This document shows positions 34,356 through 44,900 of a DNA stretch of 64,000 nucleotides, piece by piece (positions within the stretch are counted from its first letter, which is position 1; every line of letters begins with the position of its first letter). Made by a program: the position numbers and the translations under genes. This stretch comes from Citrobacter arsenatis (GTDB taxonomy: Bacteria > Pseudomonadota > Gammaproteobacteria > Enterobacterales > Enterobacteriaceae). The stretch spans positions 1,426,001-1,490,000 of the forward strand of contig NZ_CP037864.1 of assembly GCF_004353845.1 (NCBI RefSeq), read 5' to 3'. The notes below the pieces were generated by a model. It did no database searches. It was not told the origin of the DNA and worked only from the letters and a program-made list of their open reading frames with translations.

Positions 34356-34943
34356 ATGTTGATGTGTGGCAGTGATAATTTTGTGGGCAACGGTCTGTTT
34401 GCCTACCTGACAAGCAAACATGTACCGATACAAACATTCCAGTTTGAGGATATGTTGCATCAGTCATCATTATGCCAGCATCAAACCATGGTTTTTAATA
34501 TCATTGATAATGAACAACCGTGTTCAGCGATCGTGCAGTTTCTGAATAAAAACCGCTTCAAGTTTTATAATAACGTGGTGGTAATTGTTGCTGATAGTAT
34601 GGTGGCAAAATTATGCGTAGAGTTACTCTATGTTGAAAAAACAATAGTTTTGACTGAAAAATCTTCGCTGCGTGATTTCGGTCAACTGGCGTCGTTAACG
34701 GTCGGGAAATGGAATCCCCGACTATATCGTTCGCAGAAAAGATTAACCGAGAGAGAACAGCAGATTCTGAACTTGTTGGTAAGCGGTTATTCTGCCAAAG
34801 AAATTTCAGAGTTAGTTAGCCTGAACTATAAAACAATTCAGGCGCATAAGATGAGGGTTGTCGCTAAGCTGGGACTGACCAATACCTCTGAGTTAAATAA
34901 GTTAATTGTCAGATTTACTCATCGTATGTCTTTTTTACCCTAA
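34356..34943 (+). CDS. mrkI: MrkI-like LuxR-type regulator
   Basis: A 195-residue protein from ATG 34356 (GGAG at 34341-34344); a GTG at 34347 and an ATG at 34362 are alternatives. The N-terminal ~120 residues resemble a receiver-like fold without an evident phosphoacceptor Asp. Residues ~128-190 are a LuxR/FixJ helix-turn-helix (LTEREQQILNLLVSGYSAKE, ISELVSLNYKTIQAHKMRV). It starts 15 bases after the PilZ gene and is followed by the EAL gene, as mrkI stands between mrkH and mrkJ in Klebsiella. The name rests on this order and family, not on a remembered sequence match. Confidence 0.7.
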   Translation: MLMCGSDNFVGNGLFAYLTSKHVPIQTFQFEDMLHQSSLCQHQTMVFNIIDNEQPCSAIVQFLNKNRFKFYNNVVVIVADSMVAKLCVELLYVEKTIVLTEKSSLRDFGQLASLTVGKWNPRLYRSQKRLTEREQQILNLLVSGYSAKEISELVSLNYKTIQAHKMRVVAKLGLTNTSELNKLIVRFTHRMSFLP

Positions 34944-35044
34944 GCTGGCCCTTCTTTTCTGATGTAACACACCTAATAGTAGATACAGTTCGGGAGTGAT
35001 GTTGACTGGTTTTTAATTTTTATGATTTGTAGAGGGAGAGGGGA

Positions 35045-35812
35045 ATGTTTAATTCCAGTGAGGTGCTAACCGCGCTTGAAAAGGCATTAAATACCAGTCA
35101 GCTTTATATGGTTTATCAACCAATTTTTAATTTGCGTACTCAGCATATTAGCGGGTTTGAAGCGTTAATGCGCTGGAATAGCCCTCAGATGGGTATGATC
35201 TCTCCCGATGTTTTTATTACATTACTGGAAGACAGCGGTAATATCATTGCAATTGAAGATATGGTTATCCACACGCCGTGGGATGTGGCAACCTGTTGGC
35301 CAGATCCCCTTGTATTATCAGTCAATATTTCCGCGCTTGAATTTTGCGATCCTCTGTTACCTCAACGTGTCAGAAAAAACCTTACCGCCTGCGGATTACC
35401 GCCTCATCGATGCCAGATAGAGGTTACGGAAACGTCACCGCTGTGCGACAGTCAGGTAGCGGCTAAAAATATGATGGAGCTGAAGGCGATAGGGGTAAAA
35501 CTTGCTCTTGATGATTTTGGTACCGGCCACGCGAATCTTAACTATCTGTTGAAATATCCTTTTGATACCTTAAAAATTGATAAAGAATTTGTCACCGGCA
35601 TTGAACCCGATACCCGCTCAACAAAGATTGTTGAGGGTATTATTTCACTGGCGCATAATTTTGGTATTGAGGTTCTTGCCGAAGGGGTGGAAACCCAGTC
35701 TGAACTGGATCGGTTGCTGCAGATTGGTTGTGACAAAATTCAAGGCTTTTTCATTTCTCCCCCGGTGCTGGCAGAAGAGATCCCTACACTCTTAGCACAA
35801 TATAATGGTTAG
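35045..35812 (+). CDS. mrkJ: MrkJ-like EAL-domain c-di-GMP phosphodiesterase
   Basis: A 255-residue stand-alone EAL domain without sensor, membrane segment or GGDEF domain. Catalytic and metal-binding residues are all present: E39 in the E-A-L signature (GFEALMRW), N94 (VNISALEF), E129 (EVTE), D156-D157 (LALDDFGTG), K177 (TLKIDKEF), E213 (LAEGVETQ) and Q233 (IQGFF). It should be an active phosphodiesterase that hydrolyses c-di-GMP to pGpG, lowering the ligand of the MrkH-like protein encoded two genes upstream: a built-in brake. AGGGGA precedes the ATG. Klebsiella MrkJ has the same size and function. Confidence 0.82.
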   Translation: MFNSSEVLTALEKALNTSQLYMVYQPIFNLRTQHISGFEALMRWNSPQMGMISPDVFITLLEDSGNIIAIEDMVIHTPWDVATCWPDPLVLSVNISALEFCDPLLPQRVRKNLTACGLPPHRCQIEVTETSPLCDSQVAAKNMMELKAIGVKLALDDFGTGHANLNYLLKYPFDTLKIDKEFVTGIEPDTRSTKIVEGIISLAHNFGIEVLAEGVETQSELDRLLQIGCDKIQGFFISPPVLAEEIPTLLAQYNG

Positions 35813-35867
35813 TCCCTCCTTTTTACCTATCCCAAACCCTTGACTGTTTCGCGTTGCCAGTAAGTCC

Positions 35868-35896
35868 GTAGGACTGATAAGCGTCGCGCATCAGGC
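35868..35896. repeat. REP-like palindromic element
   Basis: GTAGGACTGATAAGCG at 35868-35883 followed by a loop and GCATCAGGC (35888-35896) resembles one half of enterobacterial REP units (consensus ...CCTGATAAGCG...CATCAGGC). It lies between the convergent EAL and autotransporter genes, the typical location. Confidence 0.6.
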
Positions 35897-35908
35897 TGCC
35901 GTGAAAGG

Positions 35909-35939
35909 CAAAAAAAAGCCCCCTGCGAAACAGGGGGCT
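35909..35939 (-). terminator. Terminator of the autotransporter gene
   Basis: On the minus strand AGCCCCCTG / CAGGGGGCT (35939-35931 and 35925-35917), 9 bp, loop TTTCG, followed by seven T. Strong intrinsic terminator 17 bases after the autotransporter stop. Confidence 0.88.
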
Positions 35940-35956
35940 GGCGAGTTAATGTCAGC

Positions 35957-38900
35957 TTAGAACGATTTCTTAAAGCCGATAGAGGCATTAACCGGCGCTT
36001 CTACCTGCGACTTACTGCCGCCGTTGCTGAATTGCGTACCCAATTCACCGTAGACCTGCAGGTTTCTGTCGATAGACCATGACAGACCGGCGGCAACTTC
36101 AGTGCTGGAGTACTGTTGTGAAGATTCCAGCGTGGTGGTGGCGACCGCATTGCTAAAGTGCGTTTTGTCTTTTGACCCCAGTCCCTGCCAGACGTTGACC
36201 CTACCGTACGGCTGGAATTTGCCATGGTTGGTGTCATAGTCAGCGACCAGACGCACGCCCAGACGAGCGGTAAAGGAATCAGCGGTATCCATTTTCACTT
36301 TCGTTTGGGTCACACCATCAAGCGTGCCGTTATCAAAGTCACTGTATTGATAGATCAACTGCGCCTGAGGTTCCAGACTCCATGCGCTGGCGCCTAAACG
36401 GAATGATTTACCCACTTCTGTTGACGCTGTCAGCGTGTTGCCTCTGACGGTGTACGAACCGTGATTACCGGTCGCCGCCAGGCGGGATTTATGGTTACCG
36501 TATTGCAGGACGTTATCCACATACATCCCGTCGCCAGAGAACCAGGTGGCGTAGCCGCCGACATAAAACGCGTTGTCGTCGATGTTACCGCCTTTGCCGT
36601 CGCTGCCTGTCCTGGTGCCTTTCACGTTGCTGTCGATATCAAGGATGCTGGTATACATCCCGGCTTTCCAGCTTTCGTTAGCGTACATATCAACGCCAAC
36701 CTGAATCCCCATGGTATGGGAGCTGGTTTGTGTACCGGCCGCATCATCCAGTTTGGTTTTACCGGAATAGCCAATCATTCTGGCCCAGGCGCGATTGTCT
36801 TCATCAATACCCGGTTTAACCTCGTCGCCCATACGCTGGTGCATGTTGCCTAGCAGGCTGATGTCGCCCTGACGAACGACGCTGGCGAGACCAGAATACA
36901 GCATAGTTTCTGGACGATATTCGCTTCTCAGATACCAGTTTTCACCCTGGCCTTGAGCATTACCCGCATGCAGTTGGTACTCAAATGCGCCTGCAGCCAT
37001 ACGGTCGGCGGCAAGATGGAAAGCATCACGCGACGATTGCGCCGTGGTGGTTGCGCCATTGAGCGCGGTCACCACTTCGATACCATCGCCAATGGTCGGC
37101 GCGCCGAGACCAGAACCATCAACATCCAGCAGCGTACTACCGCTGACTTTGCCGCCATCGATAATCAGACGGTCGGCGATACCTGCGCCGCTACCGTTCT
37201 GGATAGCCGCCATGTTGATCGTCCCTTTTTCGCCGGTGTAATCTCCCTTAACGGTTAACGTTGTGCCAGTTTGCTGGCCGATGAGTGAGACATTGCCGCC
37301 GTTGCTCAGGCCCGCTACCGTCTGGTTGTAACCCTGCGTGTTCAGCGTGGTGCCAGCGACAACGTAGTGGTGCGATGCGGCACTTAGGGTGTTGGTATTA
37401 CCCGCCTGCAGCACGCCGTTGGCAATCAGCGTTGCGCCACTGTAGCTGTTTTCACCTTGCAGTTCCGTCACACCGTTGCCGGTCTGATACAGCTGGCCTT
37501 TACCGCTGATATTCCCGGTCAGCGCCAGGGTATCGCCACGATTGACGTTGAGTACGCCGTTATCAACGATGTCCCCCTGAATGCTGCCGATATCACCGCC
37601 GTTACCCAACTGTAAAACGCCTTGTTCGATGGTGGTGCCACCGGTGTAGGTGTTATCCAGCGTCAGGGTGAGGGAGCCTTTACCGGTTTTGGTCAGTTGA
37701 CCGTTACCTTCGACTTCCGTCAGCAGAGAAACGTTATGCCCATTAGTGTCGAATGTCCCACCGCCGGATTCCAGCGTCACCTGACGAGCGGTATCAAACG
37801 CTTCACCATATTTCAGCGTACCGCCATTGAAGGTAATCCCCGTGTCTGCTGCACCAAGATTGGTATCACCGGCCACCTGCAGCGTACCTGAGGTAATGGT
37901 GGTTCCACCGCTGTAGGTATTGTCGCCAGTGAGGATGAGCGTACCGAGATCGCCTTTATTCAGGCCGCCGGTACCGCGGATCACGCTGTCGATAGTCGCG
38001 GTGTAGTTGGCGCCGTCTACTGTGCCATCGCCAACGCGAATCAGCGTATTGGCTGTATCGGTGGTGATGGCCTCACCGCCTACACGATAACCATCGGTGG
38101 CGAACTGTGCGCCGCTAATGATAACGTCGCCTTTGCTGTTATCGACGGTGACGTTGCCGGCGTCACCCTGGAAGACGGCAAACGCGGCATCGGTAAACGG
38201 TGCGTTCAGCGCGCCTTCCGGCGTTGATTCATCGGTAGTCCAGTTGTCGTTACCCTGACTGGACTGCCAGATACCGTCGCCGCCGTTGATGACGCCGTTG
38301 TTTTTCAGTTCGCCATTCTCCCCGCCGGTGCCGTCCCAGAAGCGCAGCGTCAGTCCGGCATGGTTGACCAGGTTAACCTGATTTTTAACCGAAGTTTGCA
38401 CGTACAGGCTGTCTGCAGCTTCCGGCGCATTGGCAATGTCCATCACATTATTGGTCAAGGTGCCGGTGTAGTTGATGACGCGGTAAACGCCAACGTCAAA
38501 GCTACCACCCGGAGAGGTCTCGATATTGAGCTTACCGTCGAGCGTCAAATCGCCATTGACATCAATCAGGTCGTTGAAGGCGCCGCCAGGGGTATTGGCC
38601 TGACCAAACTGGTAATCAAGCTGCGCGTTATCGCTGAGCGTCAGTGAACCCGTAGTGAGTTTACCCACGCTGTTGATGGCCGCACCCGCAGTAATATGGC
38701 CGTCGTCCAGTACATCAACCGCGCCGCCGATAATACCGTTACCGCCGAGCGTTGCCCCGGATTTCACCGTTACCTGACCGGTCGCGGCAGACTGATTACC
38801 GTTGACCAGCAGCACGCTTTCATTGACGTCAGTGGTGCCGGTGTAAGCGTTATCGCCGGTCAGCGTTAACGTGCCATCACCGATTTTCACCAGGCTGCCG

Positions 38901-41900
38901 TCGTGGCCGCTGATAATACCGCTGATGGTGTCATCAAGATGCAAATTCCCCAGCGACAATTCCTTATTACCCAGTTCGACGTTACCCGCACCGGACAACG
39001 AGCCGATAGACGTTGCGCTGTCGACTGCGCTGATATCGACCTTGCCACCCGCCAGGTTTTTAACGACGGTATTTTCAGCCATCGCCTGGTCGGCAAAGGT
39101 CATCAGTCCGCTGTTATTCACGCCAGCATTACCGCCGCTGGCATTTTCTTCCAGCGCCAGGGTGCTGTCTTTTGACACGTTAATCGTCGCGTTGCCCGCG
39201 GAGGCGCTGTTGGTTAACACCGCTTTTGCTGCGCCTGTCAGATTCAGTTTTGCACTCGCGGCGGTGACGTTATCTGCCAGCGCTAACAAGCTGTCGGCAA
39301 TGTTCATGGTCAGGGATTGCAGACTGGTATCTGTCCCGCTGACATTGAGCGTCGCCCCTTTATTGACATTCACGGTGCTGCTTTCATTGCTACCAAAGGC
39401 CCCGGTTTTGCTGACGTTGACCGTCACATTGTTGGCATTTCCGGTACCGGCAATTTCAGTGTTGCCTTTGTAGCTATTGGCGCGGTCGAGCGACAGGGTA
39501 CTGCCCGCGTCGCTTGAGCTGCTGGTGACTTTCAGTTTACCGTCGCCGGTAATCTCGCCTGTTGGTGTGAAGTGGTGTGAATTAAGGTCAAACACCGCCG
39601 CGTTATCATTTGCTCCCAGCTCAATGGTGCGATTGCTGGTCAGGTCTGCGCCCATTTGCAGCGTGGAGCCGTTGTTGATAGCTAAGTCGGTTCCGCTCTG
39701 ACCGAGGTTGCTGTCGGAGGAAATCTGCAACGTACCGCCATCAATGCGCGTACCGCCACGATACTCGTTGTCGCCGCTGAGGATCAGACGGCCAAGGTCG
39801 GTTTTCACCAGCGTCAGCTTGTCATTGGTGCTGGCTTCGCGGATAACGGACTCAATGGTCGCGGTGTAGTTTTGCCCCGCGCCACCAGCGCCAACGCGCA
39901 GCAGCAGTTCGCCGGTTCCCGGCGTCTGGCCTGCGTGGGTCGCGTTTTCCGTGGTGGCATACGCGTTAAGCGCATCGCCTTTAACGACATAGCCATCGGC
40001 GTCAAACTGTGCTCCGGAGAAGTTAACGTCTCCGGCGGCGTTATCGACGGTAACGGTTCCGCCTTTGGTGGTGAAGACAGCAAAGGACTTCTGCGCCCAA
40101 GGGGCGTTGCCTTCACCGGTTGCCGTGGTCCAGTTGTTATCCCCCTGGCTGCCGATCGCCATCCATTTACCATCGCCACCGTCAATTTTGCTGTCACCTT
40201 CAATGCCCGACGCGCCATGGCTCTGATTGACGGTTGCGCCGTCCCAGAACTGTAGGGTAACGCCGTTGGCGTTCACCAGGTTGACCTGTTTGTTGATGGA
40301 GGTCTGGACAAAAATATTGCGCTTATCCTGGCTGTCCGGTATTGCGCCCAGCTCCAGCGTTTGGTTATCCAGCGTGCCGCCGTAGTTATAGATACGATAT
40401 ACGCCTGGCCCGAAGTTACCGCCTTGAGAAGTGGTAACATCCAGGGTCCCGTCCAGTTGCAGATCGCCTGCGACGTTAATCAGATCGTTTAGCGCACCGC
40501 CTGGCGTATACGCCTTGCCCAGCTCGAAAGCGGAGGTCGTTTTGCTGCCAAGCTGCAGATTACCGTTAATGGATAACGTACCTGCGCCGCCGTCACCGGC
40601 GCTGAGGGTCGTGGCATCGTTCATTAGCACGTTGCCGCCGATAACGCCATTACCGCCAAGTGTGGACGTGCCGCTGACGGTGGTAGCACCGCGCGCCGCG
40701 CTTTGATCGCCATTCACCAACAGCGTACCGTTCGTGACGGTTGTCTCACCGGTATAAGTGTTGTTGCCGTTCAGTCGGGTAATGCCGCCACCGATCTGCT
40801 TTAGCGCTCCGATGCCGGAGATAACACCGTTGAGCAGCACGGTGTTGGCGCGATTAATCGCCAATACGCCGTTATCGATAATGTCGGACACGGCGCTAAC
40901 TTCGCCTTCATTTCCGCCGTCACCTAATTGCAACGTACCGGTTTGATCGATGGTGGTAGTGCCGGTGTAGCTGTTGTTGGCGGTAAAGACAGTCGTACCG
41001 CCCGCCGCACGTTCAAATTTTCCGTTGCCGCTGATGACACCGCGATAGATCTGTGCTGCTGAGGCATCGCCCTGGGTATCGAAGATAACCCTGCTGCCAG
41101 CGCCCTGGGTTGTGACATCGTAATTGCCAATGCTTGCCGCAGTACTGGTTGGTTCGACGTGGTCGCCGGTGCGCAGCGTTGCGCCATTGTTGACGGCGAT
41201 AGTTTTGCTCGCCAGACTCAGATTTTCAACGACGCGGACATCTGCATTAGACCCGCTGATGGTCAGAGAATCCCAGCCGGTGCCAATGTTGGTGCCGGTA
41301 TTCAGGTTGTCGCTGGCCAGCGTACCAATCCTGGCATTTTTCGTATTGGTGAAGGTGAGGGCGTTGCCCGTGCCCGCCGCGGTAATGATGTGGCGCGTTT
41401 TATCCAGCGTCACATTACCGATGTTGGCTTTATTGTTACCGCCAGTACCCGCGAAATTCACTTCGCCGGCATAGGAACCGCTGCGCCAGTTAAAGGTATC
41501 CCTGCCTTCGCCGGTATTGATTACGCCGCTGGTCACACCGCCGCTGATATCAATGGTGTCATTGCCTTTACCAGACTCAATTGCCACTGCCGTGTCGTTG
41601 ATGGACTGCAAGGTTCCCGTGTTGGTAATGGTTTTACTGCTGTCGCCGCTGCCGTCGATCACCGGTGAGGTGGTGCTGGCAGAGATAATTTTACCGCTGT
41701 TGGCCAATGTGCTGACGTTTTTCGCGATGATCGCTGAACCGCCTGCGCTGCTATGCACGTTGATGTCGGCATTGGTGGTAACTCGACCATCCGTATTGGC
41801 GCGAATCCCGCTGCCCTCACTGCTTAGTACCTCAATGGTATAGCCTTTGCCGATGGTCAGATCGCCCGTTACCGCATCGCCATTGCGTTGTTCAAACGCG

Positions 41901-44900
41901 AACCCGGTACCTTTACCGTTAACGTTGAGGGTGTTATCCAGCCCATCGTTCATGGTCAGCGCCACGCTGGTGCGGATCCCTGGGCCATCGTTGGAATCGA
42001 TGGTGACATCACGCAATGTGATATTGGTGTTGTTGGCATCGTTTTGAATACCGGCACCGGTACCATCGGCGCGGATCATCACGCTTTGCGCCGCCAGTGC
42101 GCCTGCGCCTTCGGCCAAGCGAATACCGTCAGCGGAGCCATCGGTAGTAATGCTGTCGCCAGTTTTACCGTTAATCAGCAGGCTGGCACCTTGGGTCAGC
42201 AGAACGCCAGCGGTACCATCATCAACCTGAATTTTGCCCAGCTTGTTAATCTGCGCGCTGGCTCCTGAAGCCCGTACGCCGATGCCGTTGCTAACATGCA
42301 AAGCGCTGGAGGAGTTATTGGTTAAGCTCCCACCTTTTTGAACATCCACACCGATACTGTCGACGCTGGCCAGATCGATAATCGCTTTGGTGTCGAGGAT
42401 CAGGTTGCCCAAATTCCTCGCTACATAGGCGATAACCTTGTTGCCGCTGGCTTCAGAGGTGATCTTCGCGTTTGAGGTGAGGGTGGTGCTCGTGGCATTA
42501 CCCTGCGTGTTGCCATTTAATTGATGCGCCTGACCATCCACCACCCCGGCAACGGTTCTTTCGCCGGTTAAATTGATAGTGGTTTTATCGCTGATGGTCC
42601 CTTTCGCGCCGCCTTCAATAAGCAGCGCCGCGGAGTCGGTACCCTTAACGGTAAACGTTGCTTCACCGGTATCAACGCTACTGCCAGCGCCGGTGGCGAG
42701 AACGCCAACAGAATTGTCACCGCTGAGCGTCAGATTCAGGTTGGAAGTGGACTGATCTTTCGGATTAGTAGTATTACCGGCCAGCAACGCGCCATTGGCG
42801 ATACGGAAAATGGTGGTGCGATCCTGACCGTTGTCATTCATCACCGCCTGACCAATATTGGCGGTAGCGCCTTTACCATACAGGTAATAACCAATCTGAT
42901 CGGTACTGTTAAATGACGGGCTACTCAGACTGTCAACGTTAGCGATGGCGTTATCACGCACGTGTACGCCGATGTTACCGGCCTTATCCAGCGTGATGTT
43001 GGAGTAAACGTTGACCACTGCCTGGCCGTTAGCGCCGCCTTCCGCCCAGATAGCGTAGTTACGATTTCCGACGCCACCTTCACCGTCCACCACGATAGAG
43101 CCTGCAGCGCTGGTGGTGACTTGGGCATTTTTATTATTGGCGCTAACGTGGATCCCGACGTTATTGGTGCCATTAACGTTTATCTTACCGTCGTTGCGGA
43201 TTTCCTGATTATTTTCCGCGCCGCTGTCGCGTACGGAGATGCCGTAGTTCTTACTGCTACCCCCTTTGGAACCGCCATTGATCACGATATTGCCGGTATT
43301 GAGGACGTTGCCCGTGGCATTCCCAACCAAAATACCCGCGGCGTTACGTATGCCGGTTCCCAACGTGATAAGACCGTTATTAATAACCTCTTTGGCGCTT
43401 CTGGTCATAATACCGGCGCTCAGGCTGGAACCGCCGGCCATGGTGACATCGTTAGACGGATTGCTTGCATCACGACCAAGATAAATTGAGGCGTCTTGCG
43501 CGTTGGTAAAGGTGGCATTCCCGGCGACTTCTACGCCATAAGCGGTACCTTTAGCAAAAGATGCACCGCTTTTACGTCCATCAACAACGTTGATATCGCC
43601 GTTGTTGACCCCTTGCGCATCGTCAGACAATTGCATACCAATAGCCAGCGTCAACGAAGAGTCGGGGACATCTTTGCTCCAGGGATCGGCTGCCGACGCG
43701 GTACCAAAGTTATCGGTGGTGATTGCCTGATTAATGGTGCCGTTGTTCGCGATCTGGCTGGTACCTTGCCCTTGCATACCAAATGCGCCGTAGCTGTTGA
43801 CGTTTTGGTTACCGTCTTTATCGATGAACAGCCCGGAGTTGATGGTCCCGTGGTTGGTTGCCGTAGCGTCTTTTGCCAGCATGCCAATCGCCAGACTCTG
43901 CCCGGTAGATGTGCGTAATGCGTTAAGTTCGCCGAGGTTGGTGATAACCCCGCCATCAATGGCTTTCATGACGCCATTAATACTGCCATCAACGGCAATC
44001 ATCGCATCTTTGTTCAGCGTGCCGGAGGTGCCTGCGCCGTTCGCGTAGATAGCATGTAGCTCACCGCGGCCAGCGGTCGCGTTATTGGTATGCGATAAGC
44101 CATCGGTCCAGACGTCGTAATCCCAACTGAGCACGTCAGAAGGCTTGCTGGAGTTGATCAGACCATCAATCAGCCCGGCGTACTTCGCTTGCGCTGCGTC
44201 AGAGGTAGTGACTTCATTTGCATCGATCCACAACTGGATTTGGCTGACTTTTTCGCCTTCCGGGTTCTCTGCCGCGTCGCTGCTGTTACCCAACAGCCAG
44301 TCGTTAAAATCGGCCAGCTCCTGCGTGTTGGTAATGCTAAATGTGCGTACTCCCGTTTCAACGACTTTGCCGTCCGCATCATAGCCGTAGGTCATGAGCG
44401 TCACATCATCGCCAAACACGGAGGTTTGCGCCGAGCCGGTGAACGTTTTTTCCGGAATGACCGGAGCGGCATTAAATTTTATATAGTTATCAGATTGCCA
44501 GTTAACCTGGCTGCCAGCGTCCTGAGCCTCCAGTAAGGAGGAATCTTTGGCCAGTAACTCGATGGTATTGGCTTTGTCGCGAACATTGAGCGTGTCGTTG
44601 CCAATATCCAGATTGGCCGTGGAGCCATTCGTCGCCAGCGCGATGCCGAATTGTTTGTAGATTTTAGACTGCGTTGAATCGAAGGTGTTTAATGCCGAAT
44701 CGCCAATTTGTGATGCGGTAAGAAAGTTACTCAACGCATTGGTATCAAAGACTCTAATCGTTGTTTTTTCGCCGGGGAACGCCGGATCGTTGATATCAAA
44801 TTCTGTGCTCTGTGAAGGCGTCGACGATTGGTTATACGTCAGGTATTCCGCCAGCTCCTCGGCGGTAGTAATCGTTTTTACGCTCTGGTCAGGGCTGGTG

